Below are positions 27,210 to 36,794 of a stretch of DNA of 64,000 nucleotides, piece after piece. The position numbers were made by a program, and so were the translations under genes. The notes under the pieces were generated by a model. It saw nothing but the letters and a program-made list of their open reading frames with translations, was not told the DNA's origin and did no database searches. The DNA comes from Leptospirales bacterium (GTDB lineage: Bacteria; Spirochaetota; Leptospiria; Leptospirales; Leptospiraceae), in the NCBI GenBank assembly GCA_013297885.1, contig JAAFIR010000022.1, positions 1 to 64,000 on the forward strand, written 5' to 3'. How positions within the stretch are numbered: position 1 is the stretch's first letter; each line of letters starts with the position of its first letter.

Positions 27210-29237
27210 TTCAGTTAATTGATAAAATATAAAAGATGTAGTAAATGCTAATAAGGTCATATAAGAAAATAAAAAGATTGTCCAGAAAATTGAATTTAAT
27301 TCTTTTCTTGCAACAGCTAATGTTGAAAAACATTGACTTGCAAAAGCATAAAACAATAATAATGAAATTCCTGTTTTAGTAGTCCAAACAAATTCACCAT
27401 TTTCTTTTTTGTCTTTTTTTAATTTTTCTGACAAATTATCTGTATCATCTTTATCTGTTTCATATAAAATTGCAATACTTGAAACCATCACTTCTCTAGC
27501 TGCAAATGAAGCAATAATGCCAACACCAATTTTCCAATCAAATCCAAGAGGATTGATAATTGGTTCAATTGATTTACCTAGGTAAGCAATATAAGTTTCA
27601 TTCACATTCACCTTATTCAAATTTTTTGGATTTGGAAAATTCGCTAAAAACCAAAGTAAAATTGACACAAAAAAAATAATTTTCCCTGAATTTAATAAAA
27701 AATCTTTTATATTTTGATAAACATATAAGAATAAATTTTTAAAATTTGGAATTCTATATTCAGGAAGTTCAATTAGAAAATAAGAATTTTCAGATTTAAA
27801 AAAATATTTTTTGAATAAAATTGCAAACCCAAGAGCAGTTAAAATTCCTAGAGCAAATAACGAAAATAAAATTATTCCCTTTAGAGAAATAAGCCCAAAG
27901 AAAGTTTTATCTGAAAAAACAGTTCCTATAATTAAAATATAAACAGGGTATCTTGCTGAACAAGTTACGAGTGGTGAAATTAAAATAGTAATAATTTTTT
28001 CAGATTTATTTTCAATAGTTCTTGTTGATAAAATTGCAGGAACAGCACAAGCAGAAGAAGAAAGTAGGGGAACAAAAGATTTACCACTTAGCCCAAATCT
28101 TCCCATAAATTTATCCATTAAAAATAAAATTCTAGATAAGTAGCCGCTCTCTTCTAAAAATCCAATCATTAAAAATAAAAAAGTAATTTGCGGAATAAAT
28201 ACAAAAACAGCACCAACTCCATTTAAAATCCCTGAACTTATTAAATTTTGAAGAGGACCTTTTGGAAGAATTTCTTCTGAAAATCTTTCTAGATTTTCAA
28301 AAATAGATTTGATGAAGTTCATTGGAATTTCTGAAAAATTAAATAAGATTTGGAAAATAAGAAACATAAGACTAAAAAAAATTAATTTTCCAAAAATTGG
28401 ATGAAGAAATATGATGTCTAGGTCAAGTTTATTTCTAAGTTCAGAATTGCTTATTAATACCTCTGAAAGAATTTTTTTTATTGATTTTGCTTTTTCTAAA
28501 ATTTCATTTTGATAAGAAAAATTTAATTTTGATTTAAAAAACTCTTTTTTAATAAAATTTTGGATTTCAGCTTCAAAAATATTTAAACTTGGAACTTCTT
28601 TCTGAATGTTGTCTCCACTTAATTCTTTTAAAGAATTTGTTAAAACAAAATTGGTATAATTTTCATCTTCACTAGAAATTTTTTTTAAAATTTTTGATAT
28701 AAAATTTTCTCTTTTTTTATCCCAAGACCAATTCTTTTTGTATTCAGAAAAATTTTTTTCATCTAAAATCCCAAGTTTTAATTCTTCTATTCCGATTCCT
28801 TTCTTAGAATTTACCAGATAAATTTTTGTGCCTAATGCTTTTTGAAGTTTTTTTAAATCTATAGATATATTAGATTTTTCTAATATATCTATCATAGTAA
28901 TTGCAATAGTCGTTTGTATTCCTAAATCTCTAATTTGAAAATAAAATTGTAAACTTCTTTCTAATTGGCTTCCATCCAGAACAAATAAGACTTTATCTGT
29001 TTTTTCTCTGTTCATTAAAAATCTTGTTAAAACTTTTTTATCTTCTCCAACAGAATTTAACGAATAAGAACCTGGTAAATCGATGATTTCGATTTCTTTT
29101 CTATCTTTTAGTTTACCAATTTTATAACTGACAGTTACTCCATGAAAATTTCCAACTTTTTGATTTAATCCAGTTAGACTATTAAATATGGAAGTTTTAC
29201 CTGAATTTGCATTTCCAACAAGTAATATTCTATTCAT
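27198..29237 (-). CDS. feoB: Ferrous iron transporter FeoB
   Basis: The start chosen is ATG 29237 ([16 protein letters not shown]); a longer ORF from 29285 adds unrelated residues that overlap feoA. The 679-residue protein has the N-terminal G domain, G1 GNANSGKT (8-15), G2 near GNFHGVTV and G3 DLPG (53-56), and a C-terminal polytopic channel with two Gate motifs (SSACAVPAILSTRTIENKSE, CSARYPVYI). It brings Fe2+ across the inner membrane. G4 is TMID (114-117) where NxxD is usual, so the base-specifying Asn is replaced. It overlaps feoA by 8 bases. Confidence 0.95.
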   Translation of the reverse strand: MNRILLVGNANSGKTSIFNSLTGLNQKVGNFHGVTVSYKIGKLKDRKEIEIIDLPGSYSLNSVGEDKKVLTRFLMNREKTDKVLFVLDGSQLERSLQFYFQIRDLGIQTTIAITMIDILEKSNISIDLKKLQKALGTKIYLVNSKKGIGIEELKLGILDEKNFSEYKKNWSWDKKRENFISKILKKISSEDENYTNFVLTNSLKELSGDNIQKEVPSLNIFEAEIQNFIKKEFFKSKLNFSYQNEILEKAKSIKKILSEVLISNSELRNKLDLDIIFLHPIFGKLIFFSLMFLIFQILFNFSEIPMNFIKSIFENLERFSEEILPKGPLQNLISSGILNGVGAVFVFIPQITFLFLMIGFLEESGYLSRILFLMDKFMGRFGLSGKSFVPLLSSSACAVPAILSTRTIENKSEKIITILISPLVTCSARYPVYILIIGTVFSDKTFFGLISLKGIILFSLFALGILTALGFAILFKKYFFKSENSYFLIELPEYRIPNFKNLFLYVYQNIKDFLLNSGKIIFFVSILLWFLANFPNPKNLNKVNVNETYIAYLGKSIEPIINPLGFDWKIGVGIIASFAAREVMVSSIAILYETDKDDTDNLSEKLKKDKKENGEFVWTTKTGISLLLFYAFASQCFSTLAVARKELNSIFWTIFLFSYMTLLAFTTSFIFYQLTELIK

Positions 29238-29454
29238 AAATTTCCAAATATATTGAATCAGAATATCTAATTGCAATTTTTCCATTTGAAGTTTCTAAAA
29301 TTATTTTATCTAAAATTTTATTTTTTTTTAATATTTTCATTTTTCTTCCGGGTAAAATTCCCAAATCTAAAAAATTTTGTGTCAATTCAGGATTTGGTAA
29401 TTTAATCTCTTTTAAAACAAATTCATATTGTTCTGAAACTTCAGACAAATTCAT
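29230..29454 (-). CDS. feoA: Ferrous iron transport protein FeoA
   Basis: A 74-residue cytoplasmic SH3-like protein that supports FeoB. Typical pieces are [18 protein letters not shown] and [15 protein letters not shown]. It lies between the UbiB-like kinase gene (4-base ATGA overlap) and feoB (8-base overlap), so the three genes are one transcript. Confidence 0.9.
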   Translation of the reverse strand: MNLSEVSEQYEFVLKEIKLPNPELTQNFLDLGILPGRKMKILKKNKILDKIILETSNGKIAIRYSDSIYLEIYE

Positions 29455-30776
29455 TTAATTTGTCTAAAATTTGTTTTTTTAACTTCTCTTGGAGTTATGT
29501 CTTTGATTAAATCCATTTCAGGAGCAAGTAATTTTACATACCTATCAAAATACAACATTTGTTTAATTAACAAACCAAATTCGTGTGGAATTTTGAGACC
29601 ATTATTTTTACTCACATCATTTATTTTTAACATCACTGCATTTAGTTTGCCTTCATCAATTGAATTAATATCTCCTAAGTTGATATTTAAAGCTATTTCA
29701 TTCATCTCATCAATAATAAATTTTAAATCACCTGCAAATTTCTTTTCATCAATTCCTTTTGAAGTTGAATCCATCATTACTAAACCTTTTGCCATTGAGG
29801 AAGCATTTGCTTGACCAAGTCCTTCCATAAAAAACATAAGTCCCATCCAAATTGGTGGTGAAATTCTTCCTACAATCCCAAAATCTATAAAACCTATTCT
29901 ACCATCATTTAATACTAGTAAGTTTCCTGCATGAACATCTGCATGAAACATTCCTGAGCCAAGTGATGAAAACCAAATTTCTAATGCTGAAGATAATGTT
30001 TCAGATGGATTTTTTGAAACTTTTTTTATTGATTCTAAATCTGTTAGTGGAACTCCAAATAATCTTTCCATTGTAAGAATTTTTTTTGTTGAAACGAAAA
30101 GATAAACTTTTGGAACTTTGGCTCTGGTTTCATTTGATTTTAATAAAAAAGAATCAAATTCTTCAATGTTTTTTGCTTCTTGAATAAAATCGACTTCCAT
30201 CAAAATTGAATCGTGGAAAGTTTTTACAATATCAGTTAATCCAGAAGTTTTTACAGATGGTGAAATCTTTTCAAACAAAATCGTAGCAAAATAAATTAAG
30301 TTCATATCTGTTGTGAGAGTTGTTTCAATATCTGGACGTTGAACTTTTACTACTACTTCTAATCCGTCTAGTGTAATTGCACCATGAACTTGTGATATAG
30401 ATGCTGATGCAATTGGTTTTTCTTCAATGCTTTTAAAATGATCAGAAATATTTCCACCTAGTTCTTTTTCAATTATTTCTTTTACAATTGAAAAAGGAAT
30501 TGGTCTAACAGAATCTAAACATTTTTGCATTTCATCTACATATTCTTTTGGAAAAATCGAAGGAGCTGATGCAATAAATTGTCCTAGTTTGATATAAGTA
30601 GCACCTAGTTCTTCAAACGCTTCTCTAAGTCTTATTGGTACAGATTTATCTTTCGAATTAAGTAAAATATCTTTTAAAACTAAAGCTAGTTTGGTTGATA
30701 AAACTCTAAATGAATCTGTGACTCTAATTGCTGCTTGGAAGCTTGAGCCAAGTGTATCTAAAATTGATTTCATCAT
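29451..30776 (-). CDS. AarF/UbiB (ABC1) atypical kinase
   Basis: A 441-residue UbiB-family protein. It has the signature [17 protein letters not shown] (KxGQ motif), the Ala-rich nucleotide loop [24 protein letters not shown] with the conserved Lys, [15 protein letters not shown]-like catalytic loop ([20 protein letters not shown]) and [11 protein letters not shown]. Members support ubiquinone or other isoprenoid lipid metabolism as ATPases. It starts with two Met codons (30776 or 30773). It is upstream of and overlaps feoA, an unusual partner. Confidence 0.9.
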   Translation of the reverse strand: MMKSILDTLGSSFQAAIRVTDSFRVLSTKLALVLKDILLNSKDKSVPIRLREAFEELGATYIKLGQFIASAPSIFPKEYVDEMQKCLDSVRPIPFSIVKEIIEKELGGNISDHFKSIEEKPIASASISQVHGAITLDGLEVVVKVQRPDIETTLTTDMNLIYFATILFEKISPSVKTSGLTDIVKTFHDSILMEVDFIQEAKNIEEFDSFLLKSNETRAKVPKVYLFVSTKKILTMERLFGVPLTDLESIKKVSKNPSETLSSALEIWFSSLGSGMFHADVHAGNLLVLNDGRIGFIDFGIVGRISPPIWMGLMFFMEGLGQANASSMAKGLVMMDSTSKGIDEKKFAGDLKFIIDEMNEIALNINLGDINSIDEGKLNAVMLKINDVSKNNGLKIPHEFGLLIKQMLYFDRYVKLLAPEMDLIKDITPREVKKTNFRQIK

Positions 30777-30814
30777 TCAATAATTTTACAAATCTAGGTG
30801 AAATCAATTGAAAT

Positions 30815-31174
30815 TTAATCTTCATCATCCTCAATTTCAGTGGAGTCTAAAATAGCAATTTCAGGTTTATTTTTCAAATAAAATATTCTAACTTCTTCAC
30901 CTGTTTTATATTTTTCAATATACCTCTCCGCTTTTTTTTTTGTGTTAAATCTTTTTTTACCAGAAAAACTAATTTGATTTGAAGTGAATTTTTTTTCTTT
31001 TAAATAATATTCATATTCAAAAAGAATTTTGTAGTCTTCTCTTCCTAAATAATCAGCTTTGTTGGGAAATTCCTTTTCTACTTTTGAAACTGTGATTTTT
31101 CCAATTACAGTTTCAAATTCTTTTTTTTGGTAAGTAGAACAATACAATGATAAAAGAATAAAAATGAATTTCAT
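30815..31174 (-). CDS. DUF3592-like small lipoprotein
   Basis: A 119-residue protein with a lipoprotein-like signal (KFIFILLSLYCS, cysteine at residue 12). The mature part alternates beta strands (IGKITVSKVEKEFP, YKILFEYEYYLKEKKFTSNQ, KAERYIEKYKTGEEVRIFYL, KPEIAILDS), the plan of DUF3592: G-x-V, Y-x-Y strand, Y..G..V.V.Y, P. The tail is acidic. It overlaps the SpoIIE gene by ATGA, so it may serve the same complex. Function unknown. Confidence 0.7.
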   Translation of the reverse strand: MKFIFILLSLYCSTYQKKEFETVIGKITVSKVEKEFPNKADYLGREDYKILFEYEYYLKEKKFTSNQISFSGKKRFNTKKKAERYIEKYKTGEEVRIFYLKNKPEIAILDSTEIEDDED

Positions 31175-33678
31175 ACACCTTTAGTTTTTAAAATTCTATC
31201 AAGTTTCATTGCATTTTCAAAAAATGGAATTATTTCATTCATCTTATTTAAAAATTCTCTAGATTTTTCAATTTTACCAATAATTCTATATGAGTCGCTT
31301 AGATTAATTAAATTAGAAATTTTTTTTGGATTTGTTTGAAAAACTTTTTCTGAAAGTAAAATTGAAGTATCATAATCTTTTAAAAATTTAAAACATAAAG
31401 ACAAATTAAATAATACTTCAAAATCATTTGGATCAATAACAAGTATATCATTAAAGTATTGTATTGCTTGTAAATAATTTTTATTTTCATAGTGAAGTGA
31501 AGAAATCATTTCAAGAGCTTTTAAATTATTTGGTTCAGATTGTAAAATTTCTTCTAAACTTGAAATCGAAGATTCAGTTTCTCCATTTTTAATTTTTTCC
31601 AAAATTATTTCAAATCTATCTTTAACATTAACTTCAGTTAAATCAGAAATTGTAATTTTCATTAATGATAAATCATCTGTAACTTTTCCTGATTTATGAA
31701 TCATTTCATTTATTTTATTCAAATCAGCTTTATTATATTCAATATTTTTTAAAATTAATGTTTCATCCATATTAATGTCCCTTTCATTTTCTGGATTTAT
31801 ATTAATATCATCTCTACCATCTGAACCAATTATTAAAACATCGCCGTCATTTAACTGGAACTCAAATAATTGAAATTCGTTACCTTCAATTACAGTACCT
31901 AATTTGCGAAGCTCAACAGCAGACTCTATAAAACTCGCTTTTCCATCCCGATATAAAATTGAATAAGGATGTTCAGCATTAAAATACCACATTTTTTTTG
32001 TTTTTTCATCAATCACTCCACAAGCGCAGGACATTAACATAGAACCTGAAAAAGAAGAAAATACATTATTTAATTCAACATAAACTTCAGTGATCCATTC
32101 ACTTTGGGAAATTTTTTGAACTTTATTATTTCTTGCTGAACGTGCTAAAATATTATTTAATACAGTTCCTGCAACAATTGCTCCTCCTGCTCCCTGCATG
32201 GATTTTCCCATGGCATCTCCATTAAAGAAAAAAACATGTCTATTTTTTCCATCACCAAATCTTAAGTTTGATGTGATACAAATATCACCACCAAGTTCTG
32301 CATTTTTATTTTTGAAGTCGAATTTCTTTTTTTGTTCAATTAAAAATTCTGTTTGAATCGATTTTGATTTATTAAAATTAGTTCCAAGTGGTTTTGCAAT
32401 TAATGAAGTTAAATAATAATCACCATCTTGTTGTACTTTTAATTTTTGAACCTCGTCCATTTTTTCTTCTACTTCTTTTGTTCTTGCTTTTACTTTTGAT
32501 TCTAGATTTTCATTTAGTTCGTCAGTCTCATTATGAACTTCTACAAATTTATTTCCAAGTAAAAACATGATACTTGCCATAAAAAGTGGAATCCCAATTC
32601 CAAGCCAAAATGGTTGGTGAAGTTTTAAAACAACATTTAAAATATCATGAAACGCTGCTACAAAAATTATAACTAAACCAAATAACATCGCTTTTGCCTC
32701 AGGGTTTTTGTATTTAAAAAAACTATATACTGGTATAAAGATTGTATAAAATAAAAAAGGGAGAACAAAAATTGATGTTAAACTTCTTGTTTTGTACATA
32801 AAATTATAACTTGGAGCAAAAACTATTATAATCAATGGGATTACAGCAAATGAAATAAACAAATAAAAAAACCATTTTTTATCTTTCTTTTTTAAAAAAA
32901 CTGAAATAAATCTATATAGAGCATAAGCAGAAACATACATAGAAATAAAAATAATTTTCTGAAAAACAACATAAGACATATTTGAATATTTAGGAATTAA
33001 ATAACTTATAAAATTAAAACTATAAACAGAAAAGCTAAATGAAAAAACTGTATAATATAAATTTTCTTTATCTTTTTTTCTTTTTAAATAAATTAATAAA
33101 TGATAAGCTGATATTATTATAAATAAAAATGCAATTACTCCATTAAAATAACTTTCAAAAAACATATATTTAAAAACTTGTCTTTCAACGTCTTCAGAGG
33201 CTCCGAATAAAATTGAGTCGTTTACTGCACCTTCTGAATCCATATATATTTTTAAATATATATAATTTTCACCTAACTTTAATAAATCGCTAGGGAAATT
33301 TATAACTCTATATAAATTCCAATAATTCCATTCTTTTTCTGTAATTGATAAATTTGATGTGATAAAATAACTATTTAAATAAATCGATTCTGAATAAATA
33401 ATTTTTCCGAGTGAGATTGATGTTGGGTAATTTGGAATTTCTTCAATTTGAAACCGACCTTTTAATAAAATATAACCGTTTGAGTTTGGAATTAATCCAG
33501 CAAGAGATTTTGAATCTTTTATACTTTGAAATTCTTTTTCAGTGGAGAAATCAACAGCCTCACCTTTATCAATTCTAACAAATTTCCATTCAATTGGGAG
33601 TTCTTGAATTTTTGATTTTGTGGGTTTGCAATGAAAATTGAATAGTGCTATTAAAATTAAAAAAAGAAATTTGAACAT
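31171..33678 (-). CDS. 7TM sensor with SpoIIE-type PP2C phosphatase and TPR domains
   Basis: An 835-residue protein. A signal with a possible lipobox (LIALFNFHC) leads to an extracytoplasmic 7TMR-DISM-type beta domain (residues 25-165), seven or so membrane helices (about 175-385), a coiled coil (ELNENLESKVKARTKEVEEK), a SpoIIE-like PP2C domain (about 435-680) with GGDICI, FFNGDAMGKSMQGAGGA and DVLIIGSDGRDD metal residues, and three TPR units at the end. It would sense an envelope signal and dephosphorylate a Ser/Thr-phosphoprotein, perhaps an anti-anti-sigma factor. This architecture is common in Leptospira. The partner is not in the window. Confidence 0.88.
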   Translation of the reverse strand: MFKFLFLILIALFNFHCKPTKSKIQELPIEWKFVRIDKGEAVDFSTEKEFQSIKDSKSLAGLIPNSNGYILLKGRFQIEEIPNYPTSISLGKIIYSESIYLNSYFITSNLSITEKEWNYWNLYRVINFPSDLLKLGENYIYLKIYMDSEGAVNDSILFGASEDVERQVFKYMFFESYFNGVIAFLFIIISAYHLLIYLKRKKDKENLYYTVFSFSFSVYSFNFISYLIPKYSNMSYVVFQKIIFISMYVSAYALYRFISVFLKKKDKKWFFYLFISFAVIPLIIIVFAPSYNFMYKTRSLTSIFVLPFLFYTIFIPVYSFFKYKNPEAKAMLFGLVIIFVAAFHDILNVVLKLHQPFWLGIGIPLFMASIMFLLGNKFVEVHNETDELNENLESKVKARTKEVEEKMDEVQKLKVQQDGDYYLTSLIAKPLGTNFNKSKSIQTEFLIEQKKKFDFKNKNAELGGDICITSNLRFGDGKNRHVFFFNGDAMGKSMQGAGGAIVAGTVLNNILARSARNNKVQKISQSEWITEVYVELNNVFSSFSGSMLMSCACGVIDEKTKKMWYFNAEHPYSILYRDGKASFIESAVELRKLGTVIEGNEFQLFEFQLNDGDVLIIGSDGRDDININPENERDINMDETLILKNIEYNKADLNKINEMIHKSGKVTDDLSLMKITISDLTEVNVKDRFEIILEKIKNGETESSISSLEEILQSEPNNLKALEMISSLHYENKNYLQAIQYFNDILVIDPNDFEVLFNLSLCFKFLKDYDTSILLSEKVFQTNPKKISNLINLSDSYRIIGKIEKSREFLNKMNEIIPFFENAMKLDRILKTKGV

Positions 33679-33755
33679 GGATTAAAAGATTCTATTATTA
33701 TAAAACGGTCAAGTTATTATTAATTTTAATGTATTGTATTTTGTTCTTAACATTC

Positions 33756-33902
33756 GGGCGATTCCTTTTTTGAAGAATGAATGTAGAGATTTGTAGTTAG
33801 AATTTTTCAGGTATTAAAATCTTCAAAAAAAGGAACGAGCTTTTAGCTTCTATCAAAAAATTGCTTTCACAATTTTTTGATAACGCTTCAATCTCTATCG
33901 CT
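33756..33902 (-). repeat. Two-hairpin element, full copy 5
   Basis: Minus strand: AGCGATAGAGATTGAAGCG, hairpin 1 (TTATCAAAAAATTG...CAATTTTTTGATA), GAAGCTAAAAGCTCGTT, hairpin 2 (CCTTTTTTTGAAGA...TCTTCAAAAAAGG), ATCGCCC. The ends pair as GCGAT/ATCGC, and the base of hairpin 1 as AGC/GCT. It joins the 5' part of subtype B (GCGATAGAGAT) with the TGAAGCG of subtype A, so it looks like the fullest form. Confidence 0.9.
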
Positions 33903-33916
33903 TGTATAGAAAAAAA

Positions 33917-35386
33917 TTAAAGTTTAGTAATAATCACAGAGCCATGTCCTGCTGAGGCTCCACCAGGAGTATTTGTTGGACTTGTTCCGGTGTTTAAAGA
34001 GCCTCCACCACCTCCAGGAAAATTTAAACCATTTGCTCTGCCTGATGTTCCTCCACCAGCATTCCCACCTCCACCTCCTGAAACTGCATTTGAACAATTA
34101 CCTATATCGTTAATCACTGAACCACCGCCACCAAATCCCCCATCATTAACACCGGGGTTATAACCTAGTGCTCCTAAGCCTCCAGCAAAAAAACTTTGTG
34201 AAGTTGTTCCACTTCCATTTAGACCAGCTGAAGCAGTACCGCAACCATCTGAATCTATCCCCCCAGCATTTCCTGAAGTACCACCAGCTCCAGGAGTTCC
34301 TGTTCCAGTATTATGTCCAGTAGATCCAACACCAGCAGTTACTCCTCGACTAGTAGTGTTGTCTGTTGAACTATTTGTTCCCCCTCCACCACCAGAAATA
34401 ATTAAAGCAGTGCTTCCACTTAATGTAGCTCCTTTAGAAACAAATGTTCCCCCGCCACCCCCAACTTTAGCATAACCACCAGGTGTCCCTAGACCTTGTT
34501 GTCCAACTAAAATCCAAAGAATCTCACCAGCATTTAAAGTAAAAGTGCCAACCATTTTTGCTCCAAGCCCAGTAGTTGCATTATTTGAGGCACCTTGGGC
34601 ACCATTTGTTTCAATTCGGTAAGACCCATTTTGTGGAATAGTAAAACTTTGTATTCCACTACCATTTGCATTTACTAATCCATTAAGAGTTGTTCCAGTA
34701 TAAGCAGTATTCAATTGTGCTTGTGATGGACCTTGTCTTCCAGTAGCACCTGCATTTTTAAAAGTATATGCTAAAGTTACAACAGCTAAATTTAAAACTA
34801 CAGAAGCAGTTGTATTATTAACAGAAGTAGCTGAAATTGTATAATTAGTTGCAACTGAATTTGAAGTTGGAGTTCCAGTAATTGTACATGTTGAATTGTT
34901 TATGCTGAGACCAATTGGTAAAGAGGGAGAAACAATACATGAAGTCAAGCTCAAATTTGTTGAAGAAACTAAATTTACTGGAATATTATTGTTAATAAAA
35001 CTATAGGTTGTATTTGGATAAGTTAAAATTAATTGTGTTATAGTTGGAATAGTGACTACTGGTGTATTATTAGAAATTGGAGTTACAATATCATTAAACT
35101 GAATCACTTGGTTATCATTAAAGTTTAAAAGAGTAAGGATTGAACTTGGGTTTAATATTGGAATTTGATTTGCAGAAACTCTATTTCCAACTGTCAAACT
35201 TCCATTTTCAGAAATATAATTTGAAATTGCTGGGGCAAGAATTGAAGTTAATGGGTTTGATCCTAATAAAATTTGATTTGTTCCAGAACCAATTTGGATA
35301 CTTCCACCAGTTGCATTTCTACCATCAAAAGCTCCATCTTCAAAATCAGCAGAAAATGCTTCAATTAAACTATCAATATCTTCCAT
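33917..35386 (-). CDS. 3' part of a frameshifted Ig-like/glycine-rich lipoprotein
   Basis: 489 codons in this frame, but the true N-terminus is in the -1-related frame at 35365-36123. Content: a continuation of the upstream domain (MEDIDSLIEAFSADFEDG), a putative Ig (He_PIG) domain with PSLPIGLSINNSTCTITGTP (about 150-205), and a long glycine-rich domain starting FKNAGATGRQGPSQAQLN and rich in GGGGG (about 205-489). Such proteins are exported surface lipoproteins in leptospires. Adding one A to the A6 run at 35406-35401 joins the two frames (RFKKSAILSMEDID). The Met at 35386 is therefore internal. Confidence 0.75.
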   Translation of the reverse strand: MEDIDSLIEAFSADFEDGAFDGRNATGGSIQIGSGTNQILLGSNPLTSILAPAISNYISENGSLTVGNRVSANQIPILNPSSILTLLNFNDNQVIQFNDIVTPISNNTPVVTIPTITQLILTYPNTTYSFINNNIPVNLVSSTNLSLTSCIVSPSLPIGLSINNSTCTITGTPTSNSVATNYTISATSVNNTTASVVLNLAVVTLAYTFKNAGATGRQGPSQAQLNTAYTGTTLNGLVNANGSGIQSFTIPQNGSYRIETNGAQGASNNATTGLGAKMVGTFTLNAGEILWILVGQQGLGTPGGYAKVGGGGGTFVSKGATLSGSTALIISGGGGGTNSSTDNTTSRGVTAGVGSTGHNTGTGTPGAGGTSGNAGGIDSDGCGTASAGLNGSGTTSQSFFAGGLGALGYNPGVNDGGFGGGGSVINDIGNCSNAVSGGGGGNAGGGTSGRANGLNFPGGGGGSLNTGTSPTNTPGGASAGHGSVIITKL

Positions 35387-36123
35387 TGATAGAATTGCAC
35401 TTTTTTAAACCTATTTGAAAGTTGAGAGAAACCAACTAAAATAGATATAAACTTTGTAGTTAATGGAGAATTTGGTTTATTTAGTTCAACTAAAATATCA
35501 TCTAGCTCGGGAGTATTATCAACACTATTTTTGTTTTTTGTATTTGAAGATAATCCAGAACCCAAACCAAACCGAATAACAAGTTCTCTACTTGCTCTTC
35601 TATTTAAAGAAGGTAAATCGGGATTTGAACCAGCATTTTTTATAAGGAATTGAAATCTTCTTGAAACCATTCTTGAAAAAGGTGTAATAAAATTTCCAGA
35701 TTTTGAATTTCCTCTGATTTTACTTTCTTGAATTAAGGAATTCATTTTAAAGTTTGAAGAAGGTAAAATTGGAATATCTTGTTTTGTTTTTTCATCATAC
35801 ATCGTGCTGAGTCCATTTTGATGAGGAGTTACTTGAAGACAGATTAATCCATTAGATTTATTATATAAAATTGTATATTCCCCATTTGAATCAGTGTTTG
35901 TTACTCCTAAAATTGAATTTGAATTACAACTTCCATCAGAATTAATAGAATGAATTTTGACTTCTGCATTTTTTATAATCCCTTTAACAGCAGTACCAGA
36001 TAAAGTAACTCTATCTTTTCGTGCATTTAATAAAAATAAATTAGTTATAAGTGAATTTTTTTCTTCAGGATCAAGTTTTTCTTTACATAATAATAAGTTA
36101 AAAATTAAAAATAGAATTTTCAT
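35365..36123 (-). CDS. 5' part of a frameshifted surface lipoprotein
   Basis: 252 codons. A lipoprotein signal (KILFLIFNLLLC, cysteine at 13) is followed by a carboxypeptidase-regulatory-like beta domain (VTLSGTAVKGIIKNAEVKIH...TNTDSNGEYTILY), then a helical region (PELDDILVELNKPNSPLTTK, ILVGFSQLSNRFKK). After RFKK the frame is wrong (VQFYQWKILIV, stop). The sequence continues correctly in the overlapping frame at 35386-33917. Together they would give about 735 residues. The A6 homopolymer suggests phase variation, slippage or a sequencing error. Confidence 0.75.
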   Translation of the reverse strand: MKILFLIFNLLLCKEKLDPEEKNSLITNLFLLNARKDRVTLSGTAVKGIIKNAEVKIHSINSDGSCNSNSILGVTNTDSNGEYTILYNKSNGLICLQVTPHQNGLSTMYDEKTKQDIPILPSSNFKMNSLIQESKIRGNSKSGNFITPFSRMVSRRFQFLIKNAGSNPDLPSLNRRASRELVIRFGLGSGLSSNTKNKNSVDNTPELDDILVELNKPNSPLTTKFISILVGFSQLSNRFKKVQFYQWKILIV

Positions 36124-36226
36124 ATTAAACCTCTTAATAGAAAAAACGAATTAATGTTCAATTTTGTAAATAAAAAAAAAAGATAAATTACTTTTTTTAT
36201 AAATTCGAAACATTTTGGTTAATAAA

Positions 36227-36485
36227 TTATTTCATTAAATCAAATGAATTAAAAAAAATCTTACTCACTTCTTCAATTAATTCTTTTTTTCTCAGATCAT
36301 TAAGCCAAGATTTTGGAAATGAATCTATACCATATTCAATTCCAGCTAATCCACCTGAAATTGCTCCAATAGTATCTGTATCTTCTCCCAAATTGACTGC
36401 TTTTAAAATAATTTCTTTTTTTAAACTGCACAGGAAATCCAAGTGCATCACCAACAGCAGATCCAAAAAAAGCAGATCGAATTTG
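36227..36485 (-). pseudogene. ADP-ribosylglycohydrolase remnant with large internal deletion
   Basis: The minus strand first reads QIRSAFFGSAVGDALGFPVQ, the N-terminal signature of ADP-ribosylglycohydrolases (DraG family). It then jumps, with a frame change near 36430, to KAVNLGEDTDTIGAISGGLA, the C-terminal metal-binding signature, and ends SFPKSWLNDLRKKELIEE... About 200 residues that normally separate these are missing and there is an in-frame stop just before the N-terminal part. The gene is dead. Confidence 0.8.
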
Positions 36486-36584
36486 CTATAGAGAAAATTT
36501 CATAAATTTAAGATATTTTTTAATTCAAAGAAATCTATCACTAAAAAAATAATTTTTAATTTTCAAATATAAGAAATTCAGAAT

Positions 36585-36794
36585 ATGGAACAAAGATTAA
36601 AGAAAATGTCAAATTCACTTTTAACAAACGAACAAATCATTGAGCTTTTAAAAAAATTAGAGTTTGAACTTTCTTTGAAAGAAGTTTATGGAGAAATTTG
36701 TATTTATGGAAGTGCTGTAATGTATTTAGTGTTTAAAACAAGACAAATTACAGAATTTTTTATAGAGGAGATATTTGAATATGATCTCCATTAA
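36585..36794 (+). pseudogene. DUF6036-like nucleotidyltransferase, internally deleted
   Basis: 69 codons. The N-terminal 50 (LLKKLEFELSLKEVYGEICI, YGSAVMYLVFKTRQIT) fit the start of DUF6036/nucleotidyltransferase-fold antitoxin-like proteins, which go on TxDIDA and are around 180 residues long. Here the catalytic acidic part is gone and the frame passes straight to a short tail EFFIEEIFEYDLH. The tail holds the ribosome binding site (GAGGAG) of the next gene. It is probably inactive. Confidence 0.6.

Noticed and set aside
33756-33902. Two-hairpin element as a hammerhead ribozyme
   Set aside because: The three-way layout is similar, but the conserved CUGAUGA and GAAA core sequences are absent in the linkers.
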